A DNA stretch of 64,000 nucleotides from Anastrepha obliqua (GCF_027943255.1 NC_072896.1:43488501-43552500); one strand, 5' to 3'; shown: positions 1 through 11,610, numbered from the stretch's first letter. The notes: generated from the sequence alone by a model not told the origin. Translations and numbers: made by a program.

Positions 1-725
1 CCAACAGACGGGTATATACAGCCAACCAGATCTGTTGCAATAATGGAGAATATTGATGGGATTTCGGTTGACGCACTGCTCCAGGTGGTCTAAGAAAGGA
101 GCGCCCAGTGACCTTAGTCGTCTAGCTACCAAACCCGGACATTTGCAGAGAAAGTGCTCAACATTCTTCTTCTCTGAGAGGTCCCCACAGCTTCTGAAAT
201 GGGAGTTAAATGGTAACCCTTTTGCTTTTTCGCGTGTTTACCGATCTTCCAGTGACCGGTAAACACAGCTACGAGTTTGGAAATTGAAGGGCGAGGAGTC
301 CAAAGGGCTTTCTGAGTCCTTCGTATATTGTACTGGGGCCAACGGGTTTTCGAAATAGCATATGAAGAAATGAAGCTCCATCTTTTCTGCGCTTTCTTGA
401 GAAATATTTTGTGCAGTTCCCCTTAAACAACTGCCAGGGGGATGCCGATGACCGGGATGGAGGTCTCTGAGGCCAATTCAGTCCCCTCATGCTCCTTTAG
501 AATTTCATTTCGCTCTATGTTCCTATGTCCTGGAACCCAGATCAGAGAAATGTTATTTGCACACCCAAAAGATTTGATCTCCTCCTTACAGGAGTTTACT
601 AATTTCGTTCTGCTCCATGGCGTCCTCAGAGCCTTGATCGCTGACTATCGGAAAAAATGTTAATATTTCTCCCGCTTCCGTGTTGCCTAAGCATTTGCGC
701 TGTAAGTCAGTCAGTAATGCCATAA
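1..725 (-). mobile_element. LINE ORF2 tail: RNase H and zinc-knuckle region
   Basis: Read on the minus strand, the pieces follow a familiar order. An RNase H core shows FSDSQ-like sequence near 665-650 and WVPGHRNIE near 545-515. A linker IPVIGIPLAVV follows near 455-425, then a cysteine-rich tail with LCKCPG near 160-140, closing NRSGWLY near 20. The same linker and tail recur at 18300-18780, so the two copies are one family. LINEs of the I/LOA group carry RNase H after the reverse transcriptase; the clade is my inference. The catalytic TDGS segment and the RT are absent, a stop replaces a lysine right after the linker, and the frame slips more than once. It is a dead fragment, continuing to the window edge. 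Confidence 0.85.
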
Positions 726-989
726 TATAAGGGTTTTTTAATTCTTGTAAATATCATACTACCGTGATCTTTTTGGCTCAGATATGCAGATAATCAGTTT
801 TAAAGGATTTGATCAATTTAAGGTTTGTTATGTTAACGCAGCGTGAATTTCGACGATGGTTTTCAGAAAGTTCAGCTGAACGTATCGTGCAAATTGGATC
901 CGTTAGATAAGGCATAGGAAGTGGTACTGCTCCTTCGCTCCAACTTGCTCGTGGAAACCGGCGCTCGGGAAGCTTCATGATGTTTGCTA

Positions 990-1836
990 AGTTGAGCTTG
1001 ATATAGCTGTTGAGCTTATATTAACATTGAACCCCACAAAAGTGGATAGTATGTCCATTTTTCCAACCAGATGGTACCGAAAATACTTACATTCGGGGCG
1101 TTGCTTTTGAGCATGCTGCTCCTTTGGCCGTAAATATTGCTGTTGTGGTTTTATGAAATGATTTTTACAGGCAGTTTTAATGCATTACAAAAATTAAATG
1201 CCGTCAGTTCCACTAATACTCTGCTACTATGAGGGAGTTATATAAGTAAATCTAATAGAAAAAATACTTGGTATGGCCTATGAGGTCCTAACTTTAATAG
1301 GAATGCAAGCAGGCTATGTCAAGTACCCATATTATTCTTGCGAGTGGGATAGTCGAGCGTTGAATAAGTACTAAGGCAAAGTGTGAATTTTCAAATCCCT
1401 GATCACTATAATACAAAAAAATTTGGTAAAAATATACTATTTTCCTTACACTTAAGGACGTAGTCTGGTCGAATACTCATTTCATATAGATATTTTTTTA
1501 GGAATTTTTTTTTAAGAAAATAAAATGCGATCATTTTGATTTTATAGTAAGTTATTATTGACATCAAATAGTATCCAAAATCAATTTTGTTTGATATATT
1601 TTTTTGGAGTAGGGTGGCACCAAAGTAAACCTTTTAAAAAAAGATAGGTGGCTTGATAGATTATTATTCTGTAGGCTTGTCATTCTGGCAGGTGTGACAA
1701 AACATACCTTTTTTTCAAAAGTACGCCATTTTTTTTTTTGTTAATTTTCCCATTGTCATATATATAGGCAACTCATTTTCGTGCTGTCGAGTACAGTTTT
1801 CAAATCGAAAAAAAGATGTGTGTGTCGACTATCCTT
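990..1836. other. Mostly uncharacterised AT-rich DNA
   Basis: No gene is visible apart from the short coding-like stretch listed at 1268-1375. Long A/T runs occur between about 1490 and 1750. Confidence 0.6.
1268..1375 (+). mobile_element. Short fragment of an unclassified transposon-like ORF
   Basis: One open frame reads LGMAYEVLTLIGM then QAGYVKYPYYSCEWDSRA and stops at 1373-1375. The pattern GYxKYPxxxCxWDSRA is, from memory, a conserved core of a recurrent transposon-like protein in insects and cnidarians whose superfamily I cannot name. One expected cysteine is tyrosine here (KYPYY instead of KYPCF). No flanking coding sequence or terminal repeats were seen, so this is at best a relic. 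Chance similarity over so short a stretch is possible. Confidence 0.35.
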
Positions 1837-2440
1837 TCATGGCTCTTTTCCAGGTCTAAAGCCACACTGATAAGGTCCAATCAGTTGGTTGATGGTGGGC
1901 TTCAGCCTTTCACAGAATACGCTCGCTAGAACCTTATAGGCGACATTTAGAAGTCTGATCCCGCGATAATAGGCACAGATAGCTGGATGACTCTTCTTAT
2001 GGATTGAGCAGAGCGCACTTAAATTCCAATCGGCAGGCATGCTTTCATCCGGCGGTATTTTGCAGAGAAGCTATGCATGCACCTTACCAGTTCCTCAGCC
2101 GGCAGTCCGTTGGCTCCCGCGGCTTCATAGTTCTTTAGCCGCGTTACCGCTATTCTCACCTCGTCGCGGTCGGGTAGCGGAACAACAGTTCCGTCCCCAA
2201 CTATTGGTGTGCCGGCATCTTCACATTCTCTGTGCCATGCGCAGCTGTCATCATTTAACAAGTGCTATCGCTATTTTAAGTAACCTCTGGATATCAGTCA
2301 TCAGATCTCCGTGTTTGTTTTCACAGCAAAACGGTTCGGCCTTGAAACCTTCTGGTATGATTTTAGGGCGCTATTTCTATTGACCATCATCTCAAGCTCC
2401 TCGTGCTCACGTATTTCGGCCTAGTTTACTCTAGACAACT
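1837..2440 (-). mobile_element. RTE-like non-LTR element: pre-RT linker and RT start
   Basis: On the minus strand the segment opens with a decayed linker (IREHEELEMMVNRN near 2420-2370, two stops), then LPDRDEVRIAVTRLKNYEAAGANGLPAEEL near 2170-2080, split here as LPDRDEV and AAGANGLPAEEL. The RT fingers follow: LCSIHKKS, YYRGIRLLNVAYKVLAS and LIGPYQCGFRPGK, ending near 1845. These are the early RT blocks of the endonuclease-RT LINEs I call RTE-like. The catalytic palm is missing. One frameshift separates the two halves near 2040. Pieces of the same kind of element, from later in the protein, lie at 11788, 26285, 39617 and 57035. Confidence 0.85.
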
Positions 2441-2579
2441 AAAATGAGAAAGAGGTAATAAATGGCCCGTGGTCTTTAAAGTCCACTGTCAATCATATCA
2501 ATTTTGACTTTCAGCTTTGTAAATCTGCTATTGAATATACGCGGTTTTCCAATAACAAGTGTTATCTATCGCTATCGAG

Positions 2580-3095
2580 AGATGATTAACGATTTTTTAT
2601 GACCAGAATTGGACGGTATTGATGTGGGCAACGTTTATTTTCAACAAAACGGCGCTACGTGTCCCAAAGGCAACGAAACCATTGATCTTTTACGAGAAAA
2701 GTTTTTGGACCGTGTTATCTCTCGAAGAGGTGCTCACAATTGGTCACCGAGATCTTGTGATTTAACACCTTGAGACTTTTTTCTTTGGGGCGATGTGAAA
2801 GAGAAGGTATCCGCCAACAGTCCAAGGTCGATACAAGACCTCAAAGATGGAATTCGTGAGGCTATCAAGGACATAAGGACTTTACAACTCGGTTATGGAA
2901 CATTTCATGAAAAGGATATTGTCCTGTAAGCGTGGTCGTGGTGGTCATTTCCCTGATGTTATTTTCCACTATTAACGGCATACCTTCTCTTTGTAATGAA
3001 ATAAACGTCCGATCACTTATATTAAAAAATAGCATTTTTCTTTGAATATCAAAATAACACCTCTTATTAGATAACCCTATACATTTCAACTCATA
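2580..3095 (+). mobile_element. DD41D mariner-like transposase fragment, family A copy 1
   Basis: The plus strand encodes the C-terminal half of a mariner-like transposase: PELDGIDVGNVYF, then FQQNGATC where the second catalytic Asp is Asn, then WSPRSCDLTP-stop-DFFLWGD. Counting from the QQD position to the last Asp gives 41 residues, the DD41D spacing of the rosa lineage. A stop replaces the residue before the third Asp. The 3' end is AT-rich and terminates near AACACCTCTTATT, which also ends the related copy at 62505. The N-terminal half and left end are absent, so it cannot act. Confidence 0.85.
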
Positions 3096-3920
3096 CGTCT
3101 TTGGCTGTTCCTGCAGGGGTGCTTAACTCATTTGTAATGTGAGCGTTGACTTGATATTTTAAATTAATTAAAAAAAAATCCGAAATAAACTGAGTAAACG
3201 ACAATTCTGAAAATGCGGATAATAAATCCGATTTAACACAATCGGCAGGCATGTCGTGTGAAATAATTAAGCAGATAATATCAATACGGATACTTTACAC
3301 TGCTGACAATTTGAATTATTAGCAAGAAACTGCTAAGAAAAAAATTGTTTAAGTAGAATTTTTTTTGTTATCTTGACTGAAAATTAATAACATATCATTT
3401 AAAGGTAAATATGTAAAATAGGCAAATACAACATTTCAAATTGCAAGCACGACAATAGTGAATATTGAGTGCCTGCCACATCTACATAAATATGTAGTTA
3501 TGTGCGAATGGATACAAGTTGAGTAGACTTTCTTATGATCATTTGCATCTTTATCGCCGACACTAATCTTGTTAATGCGTCTAAGTAAGCGATGTATAAA
3601 GTTACAAAAGTACTTTGTGGGTATTTTAAATTCGTATTAGCGGAACGAAACGTGATTACCAATCACCATTTATTGAGAGATCTAGTGGGCTTACTGAGTG
3701 GGTTGAATGCACAATTCGCTCGTGAACGCTCATTTCCATATGAACGTATCGTATTTTAAATTACTAGTATTTAGTGTGACTTTCCTAAATGGTCGCGTAA
3801 ATTATAGTGCTAAAATGCCATAAATAAAAATTTTATTTTTTGAAGAAATTAAATGTGCATTGAGTTTAATAACACTGCACAATACCAAAAAAGGAAAGAG
3901 GTTGTGATAAATTATGGTAA
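3096..3920. other. No gene seen
   Basis: AT-rich sequence with short open frames only. No protein motif or terminal repeat was recognised. Confidence 0.6.
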
Positions 3921-3922
3921 AG

Positions 3923-4060
3923 GGGTAGGTAGGTTAGATTCGGTTTGATGGCTGGCCCCAAGAAGAAGAGGGGCAGACGGTGATGTGAATGTGAATTTCG
4001 ATTTCGCCGTTTTGGTACCACCGAGGTAGGGAGAGACGGATGATTATAGTTGATATCCGA
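3923..4060 (-). mobile_element. Possible LINE 3' UTR with ACCT-type tail
   Basis: On the minus strand this stretch ends in a CTAACCTACCTACC run. The plus-strand RNase H LINE at 17779-18910 also finishes with TACC repeats. I infer a solo 3' end of a related LINE; there is no coding sequence to prove it. Confidence 0.3.
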
Positions 4061-4368
4061 ACGATGACTGGTTAAGTAGGTGAGAAATCCTTTGCCCTGA
4101 TGATAATATTATTCAGTTGAATCTTAAAATAGTAGTAAGTGATATCAATTACTCAGACAGCTACTGCAAAGGGGGCGTGTATTTGTAATAAGACCCGTCT
4201 CATAGATGCGTAGAGCTTTTAATTAAATAGAGTACCTAACATAATTTGGACGTTTTTAGCTCTAAAAGCTCTTTTCAACCATTGTGAAAATAACGCTAAC
4301 CGGATCTCAGTGAATTTGAAATAATCAGTTAGTTGGCTGACGTCACCGGGGTTATGACAGCATCTTTA

Positions 4369-5289
4369 TATAAAGGGTGGTTAAGTTTCAAGGGCCGATG
4401 TCGAATGGAAACCACACCTAAGCCTCAAGTCTTATTCTGCATTTCATTTGATATTTTTCAATTTCCGACTAACTCAATTTGAACTGTGGAAAGATACATA
4501 ATCGAGCAACGCGTTAAAGTTATTCAGGCTTGTTATGAAAAGGGGCGTTCAAATTTTGAAGAAAATCATCTTCAGTGATGAGACACATTTTCACCTCATG
4601 GGATTCGTCAATAAGCAGAATAGTCGATTTTCGCGAATGGTAATCCAAGAGTAATTGCCAAAAAACCAATGCACCCACAAAGAGTGACTTTGCCGAGTGC
4701 CGTTTATGAGCCGGCGGCATCATTGGGCCGTATTTTTTCCAAAATGAGGCCGGTCAGGCAGTTACTGTGAATAGTGTTCGCTATCGTTAGATGATAACGA
4801 ACTTTTTATGGCCCGAATTGGAAGATATGGATGTGGAAGATATGGGGTTTCAACAGGACGGTGCCACTTGTGACACAGCTAACGAAACAATGGCTCTTTT
4901 GCGCGAAAGATTTGATGGCCGAATAATCTCACGTCGCGGCGATGCCAATTGGGCGCTAAGATCATGTGATTTGACACCGTTGGACTTCTTTCTTTGGGGT
5001 TATTTGAAAGAAAAGGTGTACGTCGATAAGCCAGCAACAACTCAAGAGCTAAAGGATGAGATAATTCGGCACATTAACGGCATAGAACCTCAATTATGCC
5101 TCAGCGTCATCGAAAATTTGGACCATCGGATGGAGGTGTGCCGCCGAGGCCGCGGCGGCTATTTGGCCGATATTTTGTTCCATACGTAATTGAGTTCCAT
5201 ACGAAAAAGAGAATTGACAGAAATTTCCTGAAAAAATTGTATTTTATTCAAAATCAACACAGGCCCTTGAAACTTAACTATCCTTTATA
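4369..5289 (+). mobile_element. Internally deleted DD41D element, family B copy 1, both ends present
   Basis: The element runs from about 4371 to 5287 between TA dinucleotides. Its two ends are inverted repeats: each starts TAAAGG and shares TTAAGTTTCAAGGGCC. Inside, the frame starts with an HTH remnant (EQRVKVIQACYEKG near 4505-4545) and jumps directly to IFSDETHFHLMGFVNKQN near 4565-4620. Roughly the residues between the first helix-turn-helix and the first catalytic Asp are deleted. The second half is intact from 4791: QQDGATCDTA, and 41 residues later SCDLTPLDFFLW, so the second and third acidic residues survive. Stops and frameshifts break the first half. Copy 2 at 32917 has the deletion at the same place. 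Confidence 0.9.
4791..5189 (+). pseudogene. Transposase C-terminal half (DD41D, family B)
   Basis: This 132-residue open frame is the catalytic C-terminal half of a mariner-like transposase, the nuclear enzyme that cuts and rejoins the element ends. It covers MITNFLWPELEDMD, the second catalytic Asp in FQQDGATC (residue about 22), and the third in SCDLTPLDFF (about residue 65), then the usual tail RMEVCRRGRGGYLADILF. A whole enzyme is about 340 residues. The first catalytic Asp lies in a different, broken frame upstream, so this is not a working protein. Confidence 0.85.
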
Positions 5290-5745
5290 ATACAAAACAG
5301 AAATAGTGTTTTAATGATTTTTTTAATATCATCTGGTAAATAATTGCATGGCATTTGTCCCCCGTAGCCACGAGCTATTCGATCAGTCCAAATTTAAATT
5401 ATATTAAATAAAAATTAATCCACAGGCGGTAAATCGCCCGAACGAGGGGGCCCGTGAACAGGTGAACTTCTGGAAAGAGACTTGTTACCAAATTGATTTT
5501 GCTATAAATTTATTGTTAAGCGCGCTGTATGGCAAGTGCTCTATGAACTAAGCAAACAGACTGTTGTTTTTTAAGTAAATTTCCATAATTTGGAAGCGTT
5601 GTTCTGGCGTTAAACGATTGATGATGACTTGCCACACCTTACTGAACAGAAATGTCAACACAGTTTTTCCATTCTCAGGTGTCAAACCATAGTTAGCCAT
5701 ATCGATAGTTCTCATGCAGCTAAAAACCACCCGATACATATGAAT
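5290..5745 (-). mobile_element. DD41D element, family H, internally deleted
   Basis: Minus strand. The N-terminal end reads MANYGLTPENGKTVLTFLF then INRLTPEQRFQIMEIYLKN, a mariner-type helix-turn-helix start also found at 34195 and 52325. The other end, near 5380-5330, carries the tail WTDRIARGYGGQMPCNYL, comparable to MDHATRSRGGHKPDI in the copy at 25430. Almost the whole catalytic core between them is missing. It abuts the right terminal repeat of the family B element at 5289. Confidence 0.7.
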
Positions 5746-7124
5746 ATGCAGTTTGCACTCAATTAATTGCTTACTTCGAACGATACAGTGCTCACATTAA
5801 ATAAATAGTTAACAACTATTATCACCTAGGAGTCAACATTAAAATAAGTTATTTGTTAGACACCTAAGGTACTATAGGTTTAGGTTTATTACCCCTCGAT
5901 AAGTATTTATAAACATTTCCTTGTAAAAAAACACTCACACGAATGACCCACACCCATTTCGCATTTAATTATATTTTATTAGGCGACTAGCAAATAAAGA
6001 GTATTCCGTATGCGGTAAAAATGAAAGAACTAGAAATTATGAAAAATTATTATTAATATTAAGAATGTGTGTATATGTACGTATGCACAGTAAATTATTA
6101 GGAAAATGAATACGATGAGTATTTTAGCGGTAATAACAATGAATCGCGATTTGTTTTATTACTTACTTGTTTAAAAGTTTTTGGTTTATTTCCATTTGTT
6201 TGCTTCGTGGCCTGCCGACGGAGCCGTGGCCTGAAGCACGTTGGACATATATTTACCTAATTTATGAGCTGTAATCAATTTTTATTGGAATTTAATAAGC
6301 CGCATACTTTCGTACACTTATGTACTCATAAAGTCATATTATCATTTGCATAATAATTTGCTTTGATTTATGATTATGATTATGACATTTCCACATTATT
6401 ACTCATTTCATTTGAAAAAGTTGAAGTGAGGCACTGCAATTTAGTTCTGAATTGGCATGCAATGGAACACACCCATAATTTATTTACCAATAATTATCAG
6501 AGCTATGTAAATATGTATGTACAAACGCGTATAATTACATTACCGCCTTATTTCCTAAGGGTCACATGTCAGAATCTTCGTTTTTTATCTTTTTTTCTTT
6601 TCTTATAGAGTGCAACGTAAGTTAAGAAATGATAGCCCATTTATGTTTTGATGTGCATTCCTCATTTTGCCATGCCAGTTTATACATTGATTCCGTGTAT
6701 GCTTTTAAAATTACATAAATTTGTTTTTTTATTGAATCTTTTCGATCCTCAGTTGTGCCTTTTAAGAGTTTAGCATGCAAAATGTTGACTGTACACTGTG
6801 GGGGTACACCTCTACTTCGCCGAGCTGAGGTGCAGTGCTGTAATTACCTTTTTTTACGTTTGAATGCAGTGTTCAATGAGCCAATAAATATATTCTCTTA
6901 TTGATTTGTGTATGCGGCACGCAATTATTCCAGCCATAATCAAATAAAGAATTGTGAGGATGGTTATTATTATTATTAACAATTCCAGTGCGGTAAATTA
7001 TTAATTGCAGTATTGTATGTGAATATTTGTTTGCGTGTATGTATTAATTATTTGCATGCGGGCGAGCTAAGAAATTACGGTTTCAAAATGTACTTAGGCA
7101 CCAGAAAAGAAAAGTATATGCAAA
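5746..7124. other. No gene seen
   Basis: AT-rich intergenic or intronic-looking DNA with frequent ATTA motifs and short TATG/TGTATG tracts. A weak hairpin, CACCTC to GAGGTG, occurs near 6808-6835. No coding signal was found. Confidence 0.6.
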
Positions 7125-8325
7125 TAAAGGGTGATTTTTTAAGATCTATAGGAAAGTTTTTCAAAAAAACACACGTAAAATTCAGAAAAATGCATGACAT
7201 TTTTATTTAAATCGATAGTACAGTCCATATAATTTAATGTTTGAAGATTATTTCATGCAAATGTTGACCGCGACGGCGCTTCAAATGGTCCATCCGCTTA
7301 GTCCGCTTAGTTAGCTTCTTAATTGAAGCAGACTTGTCTGAATAGACATGAGCTTTAACATAGCCCCACAAACAATAATCTTAAGGCGTTATATCGCACG
7401 ATCTGGGTGGCCAATTGACAGGTCCCGAAATGTGAAATAAAATGTTCACCGAACTCGCCTCTCAACAAGTCCATTGTTACGCGTGCTGTGTGCCATGTGG
7501 CACCGTCTTGCTGAAACCACATGTCATGCAAGTCAAGCTCTTGCATTTTGGGCAAAGAAAAGTTGGATATCATTTCACGGTAGCGCTCACCATTCACAGT
7601 TACGTTACGATTTGCAGCATCTTTGAAGAAGTACGGTCCAATGATACCCCCAGCCCATAAGCCGCACCAAACTGTGATCTATTTTGTATACATTGGTAGC
7701 TCTTGCAATTCTTCTGGCTGATCTTCACTCCCAAATCGACAATTCTGCTTATTTATGTACCCATTGATCCAAAAATGAGCTTCGTCGCTGAACACAATTT
7801 TTCGATAAAAAAATGGATCTTCGGCCAACTTTCCAGGAGCCCATTCACCAAAAATTGTGCGTTGCTGTATTTTGAAAGGCTTCACACATTTCCATGTTGT
7901 TGAGTAACAGAGGCCCAACAATTGCTGCGAACGGCGACGAATCGATTATTAATGGTCATCATTAGCACTGGCCGATACAGCTGCGATATTTTCTTCAGTT
8001 CGCACTCTACGTAAGCGTGTTGGTGGTTTGATGTCCAATAATGTAAATTTGGTTCTAAATTTAGTCACAATAGCTCGATTAGCCGCTTCAGTGGGTCGAT
8101 TAAACTGACCATAAAATGGAAGAAGCGCGCGATAGACTTTCTTAACAGAACACGCATTTTTATAATAAAATTCAATGGTTTGCAAGCGTTGGTCGTTTGT
8201 AAGACGATTCTTGGTTAAATTATAGACCAAACTGAAGATGTTTGAAAGTGAAACAAAACACGAAACGTGCGTCAGCTGTTTAAACCAACTGTTTAAAAAG
8301 TTAATAGCTAAAAAATCACCCGTTA
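7125..8325 (-). mobile_element. DD41D mariner-like element, family C copy 1, near full length
   Basis: The ends are inverted repeats: GGGTGATTTTTTA at 7129-7141 and its complement at 8308-8321, bounded by TAA/TTA. On the minus strand the transposase starts MVYNLTKNRLTNDQRLQTIE (8230), continues through VKKVYRALLPFYGQFNRPTEAA, then VFSDEAHFWINGY (first Asp), MWFQQDGATWH (second Asp) and, after a one-base slip, NWPPRSCDITP-stop-DY. Counting gives 41 residues between the second and third Asp once the slip is allowed for. Frameshifts and stops are spread over the ORF. Copy 2 at 24725 retains only its two ends. Confidence 0.9.
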
Positions 8326-9356
8326 TTTGGCTGGAAAATCACAACCTGCCATTGTTCGTGAGCTCAGTCACCTCAAAGTGAATAAAATGTTTGTGTATCG
8401 CACTATAAAACGTTACAATGATACTGGTAGCATTGCAAAACGCTATGGAGGTGGACCAAAAAAGCCGCAACAACGCCAGAAATTGTTCGGAAAGTGAAGG
8501 CTCGATTTGAACGAAATCCACGTCGAAGTTTAAGAAAAATGGCAAAGAGCTGAAAATATCGCAAGACAGCATTCGACGCATATTGAAAAATGAGCTCAAG
8601 GTCAAGGCTTACAAGTTCCAGAAAGCACACGATCTTTCACCCCAGCAAGAAAAGTTCGGTGCGAAAGAGCAAAGGAGTTGTTGCGCTTGCACGAACATGG
8701 CGAATTTCCTAACATTGTGTTTTCTGATGAAAAAAAATTCCCAATTGAGCAGTTCATAAGCACTCAAAACGATCGTGTTTACTTGACCGAACGCTCATAC
8801 GAGAATTTGAGCCTACGTATGGCCACTCGAAGCAATTTCCCATCGCAAGTAATGGTTTGGGCCGCAGTGACCGTTGATGGAGGCTCTCCAATCGTTTTTA
8901 TCGAGCCTGGTGTCAAAGTGAATGCGACTTATCGAATTATCAAGAAAATGTTCGTGTGGACCAAGAATGGTTAAAAAATCATGTCCCACACTTCATTTCG
9001 TCCACACAATGGCTTTCGAATTCGCCAGACGCAAATCCGATGGACTATTCCATCTGGACCATTTTGGAGAGCAAGGTGAGGACAAAAAAATATGCCAGTA
9101 TGGATGCGCTGAAAAAAGCGATAATACGAGAATGGGCCAAAATACCTCAAGATCGCATTCGTGCAGCATGCAACCCATTTTTTGACCGTTTGAAGGCTAT
9201 AGTCAAGGCAAAAGGTGATCATATCGAGGTAAAGTGAATATATGTTAAAAGAGTAATCATTTTTGAACAATTTTATCTTTGAAATCAATAAAAACTATTT
9301 TCACACAAAATAGTTATGGTGTTTTGAATAGGTAACACTTCATATCGTTCATCCTG
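8326..9356 (+). mobile_element. maT-like (DD37D type) Tc1/mariner element, copy 1
   Basis: Coding begins abruptly at the right end of the preceding element: LAGKSQPAIVRELSHLKVNK (HTH), YRTIKRYNDTGSIAKR, then a frameshifted stretch, IVFSDEKKFPIEQF (first catalytic Asp, about 8720-8755), VMVWAAVTVDGG and FIEPGVKVNATYR. It then jumps to VDQEWLKNHVPHFISSTQW and SPDANPMDYSIW. The jump removes the segment with the second catalytic Asp, so the copy is dead by deletion. Spacing in copy 2 (50239) places 37 residues between second and third acids, which is the maT signature. The right end, ATCCTGT at 9351-9357 next to TA, matches copy 2's CAGGGT end. No left terminal repeat was found. Confidence 0.88.
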
Positions 9357-9389
9357 TATTGTACTATATAATATATATATAATTGGCTA

Positions 9390-9585
9390 TATACAACAGC
9401 TGAAAATGAAATTCGATAGGAAATAAGGAAAAACTGGAAAATGTTCTTCAAAAAAAGCACAAGAAAATAACACCAACAGTAACTAAAAGCTTTGTGAAAT
9501 CAATGCCTTCACGTGTTAAACCTATCATATAATATTATTAAGCCCAATGGAAATCCAGCCAAATACGAGTACTAGGATTTTATCT
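9390..9585 (+). mobile_element. Tc1-like transposase C-terminal tail
   Basis: A short frame reads VLQKKHKKITPTVTKSFVK then SMPSRVKPII, and after a frameshift KPNGNPAKY followed by a stop. This is the characteristic end of Tc1-like transposases (SMPxRxxxVI ... KGNPTKY). Nothing of the catalytic core remains. Confidence 0.65.
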
Positions 9586-10758
9586 TAAGAATACGAGTAA
9601 ATTTTATTGTACTTAACAAGTTTATCATATATTTTATTGCACACTTATTTTTCTGATATGAATTTGTGTTAAATTTTGTTTAAGATGCTATAATTTTGTT
9701 CCTTCTTAACATTTTGTTAATTTTCTGTATTGAATATAATTTCTATGTCATGCTATAAGAAGTATGAAAGACAATGGGGATTTTGGGAAAAGTCACATGA
9801 TGGAATTTTGTCGTGTTTAAGGAAATTTGTAACTTTTTACGTCTTGTTTACTCCTTTTCACTGCAAATCAATTAAGTGGGCAGACATAGTTTTTCAAAAC
9901 AAAATTAAACAATTTCGTTTCTTATAAATGGATAGAGTTACAAAATTAGCGAAGAACCACGATTTTTCTTTAATAAGAATTCACGAAGGTTTTGAGTGAG
10001 CAAAAAATGTGTATATTTTAAATTTATTTTCATTATCAACCTTCAAATGGAGTGCTCTGATCAACGTCATAGGAAATATATCTTGATCATCTGAACCTGT
10101 ACACCTATCGTGTGGTTCTTAAAATTCTTCTCACAAAACAATGTTTTCTCATAAAACTATTCCAGTGTGGAAGGGCCATTATAATCTGAGGAGGATCCTT
10201 CATTTTTGATATATGATACGATAAATTGTTTCATTTACGTTGGTGGGTATGTTTTGTTCGGTATGTATTTCCATATACTTGTATGTGTTCCTGCAAAATT
10301 TGCTTTAAAATAATTAAGTAATTTAAAGTCTAATACGAAATAAATTTTCATGGAAGTAGTAGCTGACAAGGTGCAGTATCAGGATACGAGTATATGCACA
10401 TGCATGTCCGAGTATGTAACTTAAGTAAGTATTTATGTATGCTTTTACTAAATTAGGACTAAGTATAGACTGTATCGTATTAACGTAAATAGTAATGAAA
10501 TAATAATAGATACTCAGATGGATGCCAAGTTTACAAATTCAAACTAGCAACTATATGCCCACATGTACATGGATTTCCTTATAAAATATGTATGTATTCG
10601 TATACGTTGCAACTCGGTAGCAGTCTTATTTGCTTGGTAAATAAAACATTATTTGCCTCTATTTCTCTGAAATAATGTGAAGTTAGTTGGTTGTATTAAG
10701 CTAATTGGATTGAAAAATTTAATTATAGAAAGAAAATAAATAAACATTTTAAGTACTA
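9586..10758. other. No gene seen
   Basis: AT-rich DNA without recognisable coding motifs. Short TATG/ATGTAC tracts are present. Confidence 0.6.
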
Positions 10759-10983
10759 TAGGATTTTTCAGTAAGAGCGCTTCAACTTTTGAACTTTTTT
10801 GAATAAAACACAAACGGTTTGACTTTTTTAACTAATTTTTTTTTTATTATCGAGTTTGAACATATACATTTAAGTATGAAATTCGATTTCTTTTGCATGA
10901 CCACCGCGGGCACGTTTTACGAAGTCCAATCGTTGAACCCAATTTTCGACCACTCTTTTGCATAAATCGTATACCTCATCAAA
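10759..10983 (-). mobile_element. DD41D-type transposase tail and 3' end
   Basis: The minus strand reads EVYDLCKRVVENWVQRLD then FVKRARGGHAKEIEFHT and a stop near 10875, the typical C-terminus of these mariner-like transposases. An AT-rich 3' end follows to about 10759. The third catalytic residue and everything upstream are missing. Confidence 0.7.
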
Positions 10984-11061
10984 GCCGCACTCCAAGAACT
11001 CGAATGGAAGATATCACCGTATTCTCCGGACCTTGCACCGACCGATTACCATCTGATATAA
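10981..11061 (+). mobile_element. DD34D mariner third-Asp fragment
   Basis: A 26-codon frame, LQELEWKISPYSPDLAP then TDYHLI and stop, carries the PYSPDLAPTDYHL block with the third catalytic Asp of DD34D mariners. It abuts the opposite-strand tail at 10983. No other part of that mariner is next to it. Confidence 0.65.
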
Positions 11062-11236
11062 TTATTGTTTTTTGTTTAAATAAAAGTATTCGGTAAAACG
11101 CTGTGACCTTATTCTCCAACCCAATATCATGTATGACCCCGTAAATATCGAAGATGTGATGAAAAATGTAAAAATTTTACTATTTCTTTACTTTAAACTT
11201 AGAGGTGTATGGCGAACTTTTTGTTTTTTCCTATAT

Positions 11237-11610
11237 ATACGAGGGCGGTTCAATAAGTCCGTGACTTTTTGTATTTCTGACCTCTTTACTGAAAAAAAAT
11301 ACTGCTCCTGTCAACAGGCATCTGTCAGTTGACTCCTGTCAAAACTTGAACGTGCTGCGTCAGTTAGTTTGTGTTTTACAGCTACCTTTATCAGACTACC
11401 CAGTAATTTGACGAGAAAATGGAAAAAACTGAATTTCGTGTGCTTATTAAGCCGATTCACCCTTAGAAACCCACTGTTTCGACTGTTGTTTGGTCTCTGG
11501 TGTGTGGTGATGGATCCATGTTTCGTCCACGGTTACAAAACAGCGCAAAAACTCCTCCATATTGCGATTAAACAACGCCAAACCTTCCTGTGAAGTTGTT
11601 AGACCCCTGA
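11237..11610. mobile_element. Rearranged mariner: 5' end plus inverted internal segment
   Basis: The plus strand starts GAGGGCGGTTCAATAAGTCC, a typical mariner end, and after an untranslated leader has the start codon of MEKTEFRVLIKP at 11419. From about 11455 the coding sense flips: the minus strand from 11590 to 11455 reads FLRCFVTVDETWIHH then TPETKQQSKQWVS, the segment holding the first catalytic Asp. The second and third Asp regions are absent. The layout suggests an inversion or a recombination between copies. Confidence 0.7.

Noticed and set aside
778..978. Plus-strand stretch with VMLTQREFRRWFSES, reminiscent of a mariner-type HTH (TQRxFRRxF).
   Set aside because: Only about ten residues match and the flanks give no further homology on either strand.
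6800..6840. CACCTC ... GAGGTG hairpin as a possible terminator or small RNA.
   Set aside because: Six-base stem only; expected by chance at this window size.
8339..8630. Minus-strand open frames opposite the maT-like element.
   Set aside because: They are shadows of the plus-strand transposase, whose HTH motifs are clear.
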